Source of the DNA: Candidatus Nealsonbacteria bacterium RIFCSPHIGHO2_02_FULL_43_13
GTDB lineage: Bacteria > Patescibacteriota > Minisyncoccia > Minisyncoccales > MHMH01
Assembly: GCA_001819295.1 (NCBI GenBank)
Contig: MHMD01000002.1
Location: 1 to 10,046 of the forward strand
DNA: 10,046 nt
Direction: 5' to 3'
The notes below the pieces were generated by a model. The model searched no databases. It had not been told where the DNA came from and saw nothing but the letters and a program-made list of their open reading frames with translations. Positions within the stretch are counted from its first letter, which is position 1. Every line of letters starts with the position of its first letter. A program made the translations under genes and the position numbers. Positions 5,115 through 10,046 of this stretch are shown piece after piece.

Positions 5115-6844
5115 TTTAAAAACGTTAACATTTTCTGCAAAGGATAGCAATTAATTACGTCTTTTTTCTCCGCCCACCCTCTTCTAGCTTGAGCAATGCC
5201 AAGCTCTATTAATTTTAATTGATTTTTATGATGAGCATCGGTATTAACGGCTATTTTAACCTGAAACTCTTTCGCTCTTTTAATATTTTGGTCGTTGAGA
5301 TCCAGCCTCTCGGGCGAGGCGTTCGCTTCTAAAATAGTGCCGGTTTCTTTGGCCGCCCTTAAAACCTTATCAAGATCTATCTGATATTCGTCTCTCTTTT
5401 TTAAAATCCTGCCCGTGGGATGGGAAATAATATCAACATTAGGATTTTTCATCGCCCGGATCAGGCGAGCGGTCATTTTGTCGCGAGGCATTTTAAAATT
5501 AGAGTGGATGCCTGCGATGACATAATCCAGCTTCTCTAGGGCCTCATCTTTGATATCTATTGAGCCGTCTTTCAAAATATTGGCTTCGCAACCCTTTAAA
5601 ATTTTGAATTTTGCTTGCCCGCCGTAGCCTTGGCGAAGGCGGGTGTTTAGTTTATCGATTTCTTTATTCCGCCGTTCTAATTGTTTTTCGTTTAAGCCGT
5701 GCTCAATCCTCAAAAACTTTGTATGATCCGCTATCCCCACATATTCATAACCCATTTCAATAGCGGCTTCGGCTATTTCTTTGATTGAGTTCGTGCCGCC
5801 GTCCCAGTCGGAATGAACGTGTAAGTCTCCTTTAATATCGCTAAAACCGACGATCTCCGGAAGTTTGTTTTTCAAAGCGGCCTCAACCTCCCCCCGATCT
5901 TCTCTCATCTCGGGCGGTATCCATGGCATGCCCAACGCTCTATAAACATCCTCCTCGCTTTCACCGGCTATCATTTTAGGCCCGCGAAATAAGCCGTATT
6001 CAGAAAGCTTCAGACCCTTTCCCATGGCAATAAGCCGTGTCGCGATGTTATGCTCTTTGGCTCCTGTAAAATACTGCAAGGCAGCGCCGTAAGAACGTTT
6101 CGGCACCACCCGAATATCCATATCAAATCCTTCCCTCATCCTGACCGAAGCTTTGGTCGCACCCTTGCCCCAGATTTTAATAACGCCGGGCATGGAAACG
6201 AAAGAGTCCATCACAAGCGATGGATGGCGCGCAATAACCAAAAAATCGACATCGCCGATAGTTTCTTTCATTCGTCTTAAAGAACCGCAATAATCCACCC
6301 GCTCCACGCCCCGGATCTTTTTCAGTTTTTCGTAAACCTCTTTGGTTTTAGGCAAAATCTCATTTAACAAAAATCTTCCCTTGCTTCTTTTGAGAAATTT
6401 GACGCCTTCGAGAATATTTTTTTCCGTCTTTTCGCCAAACCCGAACAGACTCGCTACTTTATGGGCCTTGGCCGCTTTCTCCAGGTCTTTTAAATTTTTA
6501 ACATTCAGCTTCTGATAGAGTATTTTGACGCGCCGCGGCCCCAAACCTTCAACCGAACTTAATTCTTGAAAATTAACGGGCGTTTTTCTTTTAAGATCGT
6601 TATAATATCTTATCTTGCCCGTATCGAGATACTCTGAAATATGCGCGGCAATGTTCTTGCCGACACCGGATAGTTCTTCGAGCGCTTTTTTACCGCCTTT
6701 TTGGTAGATTTCTTCGATATCGTTCTCTAAAGTTTCTATAGTTAAAGCCGCTCTCTCATAAGCGTAGGGCTTGAAAGGGACATTGTCCATCGCTAAAAAA
6801 TTAGCGATTTCATAAAAAATTTTAGCGAGTTCTTGATTCTTCAT
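5111..6844 (-). CDS. polX: Family X DNA polymerase with PHP phosphoesterase domain (PolX)
   Basis: Bacterial PolX fills short gaps in DNA repair and its PHP domain gives 3'-5' exonuclease or phosphoesterase activity. Over 577 residues I see helix-hairpin-helix motifs (LSGVGKNIA near 59-66, VEGLGPRRVK near 98-107), then the nucleotidyltransferase site GSLRR (187-191) with GDVD (Asp198, Asp200) and a third aspartate in DMD (243). The PHP domain follows: DLHVHSD (340-346), ADH (372-374), GCE (418-420), GIHS (445-448), SHP (474-476) and NTDAHH (534-539). All metal ligand motifs look intact. Residues 404-411 are an in-frame insert from a palindromic element. Its ATG overlaps the RT stop and its stop overlaps the GNAT start, both as ATGA. 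Confidence 0.95.
   Translation of the reverse strand: MKNQELAKIFYEIANFLAMDNVPFKPYAYERAALTIETLENDIEEIYQKGGKKALEELSGVGKNIAAHISEYLDTGKIRYYNDLKRKTPVNFQELSSVEGLGPRRVKILYQKLNVKNLKDLEKAAKAHKVASLFGFGEKTEKNILEGVKFLKRSKGRFLLNEILPKTKEVYEKLKKIRGVERVDYCGSLRRMKETIGDVDFLVIARHPSLVMDSFVSMPGVIKIWGKGATKASVRMREGFDMDIRVVPKRSYGAALQYFTGAKEHNIATRLIAMGKGLKLSEYGLFRGPKMIAGESEEDVYRALGMPWIPPEMREDRGEVEAALKNKLPEIVGFSDIKGDLHVHSDWDGGTNSIKEIAEAAIEMGYEYVGIADHTKFLRIEHGLNEKQLERRNKEIDKLNTRLRQGYGGQAKFKILKGCEANILKDGSIDIKDEALEKLDYVIAGIHSNFKMPRDKMTARLIRAMKNPNVDIISHPTGRILKKRDEYQIDLDKVLRAAKETGTILEANASPERLDLNDQNIKRAKEFQVKIAVNTDAHHKNQLKLIELGIAQARRGWAEKKDVINCYPLQKMLTFLK
5617..5643. repeat. Short palindromic element inserted in polX
   Basis: The GC-rich 27-base stretch forms nested hairpins (outer CCCGCC/GGCGGG, inner GCCTT/AAGGC). 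It encodes RLRQGYGGQA-like residues in PolX, between LNT and KFKILKGCE, where other PolX proteins have few or no residues. The GC content differs from the flanks. Similar inserts are, to my knowledge, seen in Parcubacteria genes, as palindromic elements in Rickettsia are; copy number in this genome could not be checked. Confidence 0.65.
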
Positions 6845-7809
6845 AATAATATCTTGCTTAAAAGTTTCTTTTTAAGTTTATACGAATTGCAATGTTTTAA
6901 AACTCCCAAATAAGATTGGATAGTTTGATCAAAAGATTTTGGGGAGACCTTGCCCCAACGCAATTCCTTAACTCTCCGTTTTATCTTCCCAAACATTCTT
7001 TTTTCAGTTTTGGTTCGCAAAATACGATGATACGGGAAACTTACATAACCCAAGAAGTCTACGCCTTGATGATACTTCCTTATTTCTATCTTATCGGAAT
7101 GCAGAGATAATTTCAATTTTTCCAAGAGGAATCTGCTTACTATGGAAATTAAGGTTTTTAAATAATCCCTGTTACCGTCTAAGATTATGAAATCGTCGCA
7201 ATAGCGAATATAGTATCTTATTTTTAGCTTATGCTTAATAAATTTGTCTAATTTATCAAGATAGATATTGGCAAAAAGCTGACTGGTGATATTACCGAGT
7301 GGCAATCCCTTGCCCGGCGAAGTTAGAAAGCTCTCAATAATTTCTTTAATTAACCATGCTGTATTTTTATCATTGATTTTTCTTTTGATAAAAAGGGTTA
7401 AAATATCGTGGTCAATTGAATCAAAAAACTTTTTGATATCCAATTTCAAAATATGGCAGTTTTGGGTATTATTTTTACCGACCTTTCTGGCAAACTTCTG
7501 CAAACGATTTACCGCTCTATGCGTTCCTTTATTCATGCGACAGGAATAGGAATCAAAAATAAAAGTAGGGTCGAAAATAGGGTATAAAATCCTGAAAACG
7601 TCATGATGCAAAACCCTATCTTCAGCGCAGGCTTTATGAATATGTCTTAATTTTGGGTCTTTGACGTAAAACGAGGTATAATTAGAATGCCGATAAATTC
7701 CGGCTTGCAATTCTTTGTGAAGTTGAAAAATATTATCTTCTAAATTATATTCAAATTCTTGGACGTCAAATTTATTTCCCTTGCCTCTTTTAAATTCCTG
7801 CCAAGCCAA
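6841..7809 (-). CDS. DGR-type reverse transcriptase
   Basis: This enzyme would copy the TR RNA into adenine-mutated cDNA that replaces the VR. Residues 121-129 hold LKLDIKKFF (motif A, Asp124), 168-177 GLPLGNITSQ (the [IVL]GxxxSQ motif that separates DGR enzymes from other reverse transcriptases) and 203-206 YCDD (active site, with Cys where Ala is usual), then VDFLGY at 250-255. The only standard in-frame start is TTG at 7809. However, the open frame upstream reads HKIFDEIISLENLFLAWQEF, which matches the conserved N-terminus of this family. The real start is therefore probably upstream: at an unusual ATT (7860), or at an ATG (7898-7896) that would be in frame if the C-run at 7862-7871 had 11 C. 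Its TGA overlaps the polX ATG. No maturase or X domain is present. Confidence 0.93.
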   Translation of the reverse strand: MAWQEFKRGKGNKFDVQEFEYNLEDNIFQLHKELQAGIYRHSNYTSFYVKDPKLRHIHKACAEDRVLHHDVFRILYPIFDPTFIFDSYSCRMNKGTHRAVNRLQKFARKVGKNNTQNCHILKLDIKKFFDSIDHDILTLFIKRKINDKNTAWLIKEIIESFLTSPGKGLPLGNITSQLFANIYLDKLDKFIKHKLKIRYYIRYCDDFIILDGNRDYLKTLISIVSRFLLEKLKLSLHSDKIEIRKYHQGVDFLGYVSFPYHRILRTKTEKRMFGKIKRRVKELRWGKVSPKSFDQTIQSYLGVLKHCNSYKLKKKLLSKILL

Positions 7810-7861
7810 AAATAAATTTTCGAGAGAAATTATCTCATCAAAAATTTTATGACTACTAATA

Positions 7862-7871
7862 CCCCCCCCCC
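7862..7871. repeat. Run of ten C at the RT/avd divergent start region
   Basis: The tract lies where the N-terminal frames of RT (minus) and Avd (plus) overlap. With ten C, both frames lack a standard start codon upstream of conserved residues. With eleven, ATG 7849 opens Avd (MTTNTPPPDSFNVPLVHK) and ATG 7898-7896 opens RT (MHQRNIEAVGGGG and on into ISSHKIFDEI). Either slipped-strand phase variation or a homopolymer error could explain this. Confidence 0.7.
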
Positions 7872-7889
7872 GACAGCTTCAATGTTCCT

Positions 7890-8210
7890 TTGGTGCATAA
7901 AATTGTGGAATTATACAAACTATTTCACAAATGCTTGATATTGTTTCCGAAACACGAAAAATATACACTGGGACAAAAAATTGAAAACACGATTTTGGAA
8001 ACGCTTGAGCTTGTTTTATCCGCAAACTACGCCAGTATATATAAAAAAGCGATTCTAAGAAAAGCGAATAATAAAATCGATCTTCTAAAATACTTAGTCA
8101 GAATTGCCCATGAAACCAACTCAATTAAAATTAAAGGTTATCTATCGCTTGAAGAAGTAATCATTAATATCGGCAGAATGATAGGCGGCTGGCAACGCTC
8201 TGTCAAATAA
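7890..8210 (+). CDS. avd: Avd-like four-helix bundle accessory protein of the DGR
   Basis: Avd forms a basic pentamer that binds the reverse transcriptase and the TR RNA and is needed for cDNA synthesis in known DGRs. The 106 residues show the family pattern: FPKHEKYTLGQKIENTILE near residues 19-37, ANYASIYKKAILRKAN, then IDLLKYLVRIAHE and NIGRMIGGWQRS at the end. Predicted secondary structure is almost all helix and the protein is basic. TTG at 7890 is the annotated start, but the upstream frame (DSFNVPL) also matches the family, so the true start is probably across the C-run. It runs opposite to the RT and the target gene, which is unusual. It ends 11 bases before a hairpin. Confidence 0.85.
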   Translation: MVHKIVELYKLFHKCLILFPKHEKYTLGQKIENTILETLELVLSANYASIYKKAILRKANNKIDLLKYLVRIAHETNSIKIKGYLSLEEVIINIGRMIGGWQRSVK

Positions 8211-8221
8211 ATTTTAAATAT

Positions 8222-8248
8222 AGAAACCCCGCTTTTCGCGGGGTTTCT
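8222..8248. terminator. Perfect hairpin between avd and the template repeat
   Basis: AGAAACCCCGC (8222-8232) and its exact complement (8238-8248) make an 11-bp stem with a 5-base loop. T-rich sequence on either side is short, so it can act as a modest bidirectional terminator for avd and for the TR transcript. It lies 12 bases past the end of the TR, as another hairpin lies past the VR. Confidence 0.7.
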
Positions 8249-8260
8249 GGCATTATATTG

Positions 8261-8387
8261 AGCACTACCCAGAAACAGCAAGCCGGAAGAATAGTTGTCG
8301 TTCGCATTACCCAGATTGCCCCTGCCGTCAAAGTTGAGCCGGTCATCATTTGCCTTCAGATAAAGCGAGTCGTCCGGAGACTGCCAA
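8261..8387 (-). repeat. DGR template repeat (TR)
   Basis: This noncoding repeat aligns without gaps to the VR at an offset of 362 bases. In 127 positions there are 17 mismatches. Fourteen are at T on the plus strand, which is A in the transcribed (minus) direction: ten A to G, two A to C and two A to T. The three others are at 8267, 8333 and 8354. It contains asparagine (AAT/AAC) codons in register with diversified residues, the usual TR design. The 3' end (8261-8291) has one mismatch (8267), as expected for IMH* against IMH. Similarity past 8387 is weak. Confidence 0.95.
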
Positions 8388-8394
8388 TGATTTG

Positions 8395-8460
8395 TTAATT
8401 CTCTTCCCTATCCACCAGAAGAGCATAAAACTGCGCTTCTTGAATTTTATCCGATCCCAT
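8395..8460 (-). other. TR leader region with a 21-codon open frame
   Basis: Between the VR hairpin and the TR (8388-8574) I found no full gene and no confident promoter. On the minus strand a 21-residue frame starts at ATG 8460 and ends at 8395, just before the TR. There is no Shine-Dalgarno sequence. The sequence just before its ATG (GTCTAAATGG) is the same as before the 1126-1761 gene. It may be leader RNA required for cDNA priming or the remnant of a former target gene. Whether it is translated is unknown. Confidence 0.25.
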
Positions 8461-8574
8461 TTAGACCCTAAGAACTAACAAGGAGTGCTGAAAATATATT
8501 CGGCGACCTTGATTTGTCTTAAACCAAGATACATTAGCCTACATTATCAGAATAATAAAAATCAGAGAAAATGA

Positions 8575-8604
8575 AAAGGGGCACAATAATAGTTGTGCCC
8601 CTTT
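8575..8604 (-). terminator. Perfect hairpin after the VR-containing target gene
   Basis: The arms 8575-8586 and 8593-8604 are exact 12-base complements with a 6-base loop. On the minus strand the stem ends in a T-run (TTTTCATTTTC), typical of rho-independent termination. It begins 18 bases after the end of the VR. In known DGRs a hairpin or cruciform just downstream of the VR also promotes retrohoming, so this one may do both. Confidence 0.8.
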
Positions 8605-8619
8605 GCAAAGAACAAAAAA

Positions 8620-9540
8620 TCAAGCACTCCCCAGAAACAGCAAGCCGGAAGAACAGCGGCCGCTCGCATAACCCAGATCGCCCCTGCCGCCAAAACCGAG
8701 CCGGTCATCATCGGCATCCAGATAAAGCGAGTCGACCGGAGACTGCCAAGATAATGCCGATAAGTCATATCCTGGTGTATGCCAATCTCTGGCGAGAACA
8801 TCGGGATACATCGCCATTGCCGAGAGGGCATCAAACCCACCAGATAAAATCAGTGATTCCGGTAGAACGGCTATTTGTCCCCGACTGGCGAACACAGAAA
8901 AACCTTGAAGCGGATTCGGGAAATAGATGGCGACAACGAAAGCTTGGGCCATTCTTTCAATCAGCTTCTCGTGCCTGGTGCCTGAAACAATAGTGACTTT
9001 CCCAGCGAGATCGCCCGCCCGGTAGTTGTAAAAGCTTCTGTTAGGAAATTCCTTCTTGTAGCCTAACTCTATCGCCGGAAGAAAAACCTCTTCCAGCGTT
9101 TCACCGTAATCGGTAAAATTTTCCAACTTTGGTAGAATTATTGGGAGATAAACCCCGTTGAGCAAATTGGCGAGACCCTTGTTTGTTCTAATCAAACTAA
9201 TCAGCCCTTCGCTTCTGGCTTCGAATATCGCCGATGACATTGTTGGGTTTACGAGAGAGAACACTTCCTGAAACCGGTCAAACCGTTCCGTATATTTAAG
9301 TTTTGGCTGGACTAAATGAAAATCCTTGCTTGCGTCGCAAACTGCGGCCGTTAAGCTCTTGACTGGAATACACCTACCATTTTTATCGACGAGCTTAAGA
9401 ATTCTCTTTACAAGCTCAACTTCAAGCTCATCTCGCAAAAGCGCCTCCAGTTTTTCCAAGTCGCCACTAGAAACTTTATTCAAGATAGCGGCGATTTGAC
9501 CCACCGTGAACCCTTGCATGATTTCCAAAGAACTACCCAT
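8620..9540 (-). CDS. DGR target protein with C-terminal variable region
   Basis: The 306-residue protein has a strong Shine-Dalgarno sequence (AAGGAG, about 6 bases upstream of ATG) and its own promoter. I do not recognise the N-terminal part (about 1-250). It is mostly helical and charged up to about residue 100 and more beta-like later. Residues 265-306 (WQSP to LLFLGSA) are encoded by the VR. Eleven residues differ from the TR-encoded version: 269, 275, 277, 282, 284, 288, 291, 293-296. The layout of a conserved scaffold with exposed variable residues ending in SSGLLFLG suits a C-type-lectin-like ligand-binding fold, but this is inferred. No signal peptide or membrane segment is present, so a cytoplasmic role or unconventional export must be considered. 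Confidence 0.88.
   Translation of the reverse strand: MGSSLEIMQGFTVGQIAAILNKVSSGDLEKLEALLRDELEVELVKRILKLVDKNGRCIPVKSLTAAVCDASKDFHLVQPKLKYTERFDRFQEVFSLVNPTMSSAIFEARSEGLISLIRTNKGLANLLNGVYLPIILPKLENFTDYGETLEEVFLPAIELGYKKEFPNRSFYNYRAGDLAGKVTIVSGTRHEKLIERMAQAFVVAIYFPNPLQGFSVFASRGQIAVLPESLILSGGFDALSAMAMYPDVLARDWHTPGYDLSALSWQSPVDSLYLDADDDRLGFGGRGDLGYASGRCSSGLLFLGSA
8623..8749 (-). repeat. DGR variable repeat (VR)
   Basis: It occupies the last 42 codons of the target gene and ends right before its TGA (8620-8622). It matches the TR at 110 of 127 positions. Eleven codons give different amino acids; the change at 8713 is silent. The 3' end is adenine-poor in the coding direction and nearly identical to the TR, which fits the initiation-of-mutagenic-homing site. 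One synonymous difference (8629 against 8267) falls in it. Confidence 0.95.
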
Positions 9541-9628
9541 TTTACTCTCCTTATTTCAGACTTTTTCTCGTCCGAAACCTTGGCCTCTTGGCTCGGCCAT
9601 TGCCATCTTCTCATTTGGAAGACATTTA

Positions 9629-9657
9629 ATCTTAGCACATTAATTTTAAAATGTCAA
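9629..9657 (-). promoter_or_regulatory. Promoter of the DGR target gene
   Basis: On the minus strand a perfect -35 TTGACA (9652-9657), a 17-base spacer and -10 TAAGAT (9629-9634) are present. Transcription would begin near 9622 and give a leader of about 80 bases. The -35 lies only 2 bases past the stop of the MFS gene. Confidence 0.75.
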
Positions 9658-9659
9658 TT

Positions 9660-10046
9660 CTAAAAAGGTTTTTCCGACGGAGGCACCCGAGGTTTGAAAT
9701 GGTCTCTGTTAAAAAGCCTGGGACGAATGAGCAATAAAAGAGAGGAAGCGGCGAGCCCAAAGATGCTGACTAAAACGAAAACGAGCTTAAAGCTGATCAG
9801 CGAGGCTAAAATACCGCCGAAAGCTCCGGCAATCCCCGCGGCAAACCCGAGTCCGGTGCTTTCTAAGCTCCAGGAAAAGGCCTCTCGCCCCTTATCGATG
9901 TGCCTGGTGAATATGCCCGACCAGGTGGGGACGACGCAAGCCATGGCCAGCCCCCGGATAAATTCCAGAATAAATATGTGCCAGGGCTGCGATGAGAAAA
10001 TATAACCCAACGGGATAAGATTAGCCGCGTACATACCGACGATTAA
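9660..10046 (-). CDS. MFS transporter, C-terminal end only (partial)
   Basis: The frame stays open to the window edge, so the N-terminal part is missing. The visible 128 residues contain several hydrophobic segments (about IPLGYIFSS, IFILEFIRGLAMACVVPTW, then GFAAGIAGAFGGILASLIS and LVFVLVSIFGLAASSLLLLI) and the FTRHIDKGREAFSWSLESTGL loop. This is the layout of the middle of a major facilitator protein, with a drug-efflux-like R.GlA..vP pattern; the substrate cannot be told. The protein ends in a short polar tail soon after a membrane segment, so it may be a shorter version of the family or have few helices after this point. Confidence 0.75.
   Translation of the reverse strand, partial: LIVGMYAANLIPLGYIFSSQPWHIFILEFIRGLAMACVVPTWSGIFTRHIDKGREAFSWSLESTGLGFAAGIAGAFGGILASLISFKLVFVLVSIFGLAASSLLLLIRPRLFNRDHFKPRVPPSEKPF

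Noticed and set aside
8261..8749. TR and VR as an ordinary duplication or insertion-sequence ends
   Set aside because: The mismatches are strongly biased to one base of one copy, the repeats are direct, and an RT and Avd are adjacent.
8562..8840. Minus-strand open frame of 92 codons across the VR in another frame
   Set aside because: It overlaps the well-supported target gene and has no start signals of its own.
8571..8993. Plus-strand open frame of 140 codons antisense to the target gene
   Set aside because: It is a shadow of the target gene and VR, with no Shine-Dalgarno sequence and no recognisable protein features.
1..10046. CRISPR arrays, tRNA genes, rRNA genes or transposases
   Set aside because: I saw no regularly spaced repeats, no tRNA cloverleaf apart from the tmRNA ends, and no transposase motifs.

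Overview
The gene set and compact layout suggest a Patescibacteria/CPR genome, probably Parcubacteria-like. Supporting signs are the smpB-ssrA-infC-rpmI-rplT order, many overlapping genes, short proteins, a short palindromic insert inside a conserved gene, and an accessory module combining a diversity-generating retroelement (DGR) reverse transcriptase with a four-helix Avd protein. This placement is an inference from gene content, since no rRNA or phylogenetic marker comparison could be run.

Positions 1-1900: the N-terminal two thirds of arginyl-tRNA synthetase (minus strand, cut by the window edge) and an unrecognised 211-residue protein (minus strand) with its own strong promoter and terminator. 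Positions 1877-3810: a plus-strand translation block. SmpB is followed by its partner tmRNA, whose acceptor stem begins inside the last smpB codons. IF3, bL35 and bL20 follow, then a terminator. Positions 3809-6844 (all minus): a small zinc ribbon protein, a truncated alkyltransferase (MGMT/Ogt-like) remnant, a Nudix hydrolase, a GNAT acetyltransferase and a PolX-PHP DNA polymerase. The last genes are joined by ATGA overlaps or 1-base gaps, so they look like one translationally coupled operon.

Positions 6841-9660 hold the most notable element, a complete DGR. It has a reverse transcriptase with the DGR hallmark LGNITSQ motif, a divergent avd gene, a template repeat (TR, 8261-8387) and a target gene (8620-9540). 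The 3' end of the target carries the variable repeat (VR, 8623-8749). TR and VR differ at 17 of 127 aligned positions. Fourteen of those fall on adenines of the TR when read in the coding direction (14 of 26 adenines, against 3 of 101 other bases), the signature of adenine-directed mutagenic retrohoming. Eleven residues in the last 42 of the target differ from the TR-encoded version. Each repeat is followed by a perfect hairpin. The RT stop overlaps the polX start, so the retroelement feeds directly into the repair operon.

RT and avd are head to head and meet at a run of ten C. Neither has a normal start codon upstream of its conserved N-terminal sequence. One extra C would give both genes an ATG start at once. 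This is either a homopolymer sequencing error or a bidirectional phase-variable switch. A partial MFS transporter (minus strand) closes the window.
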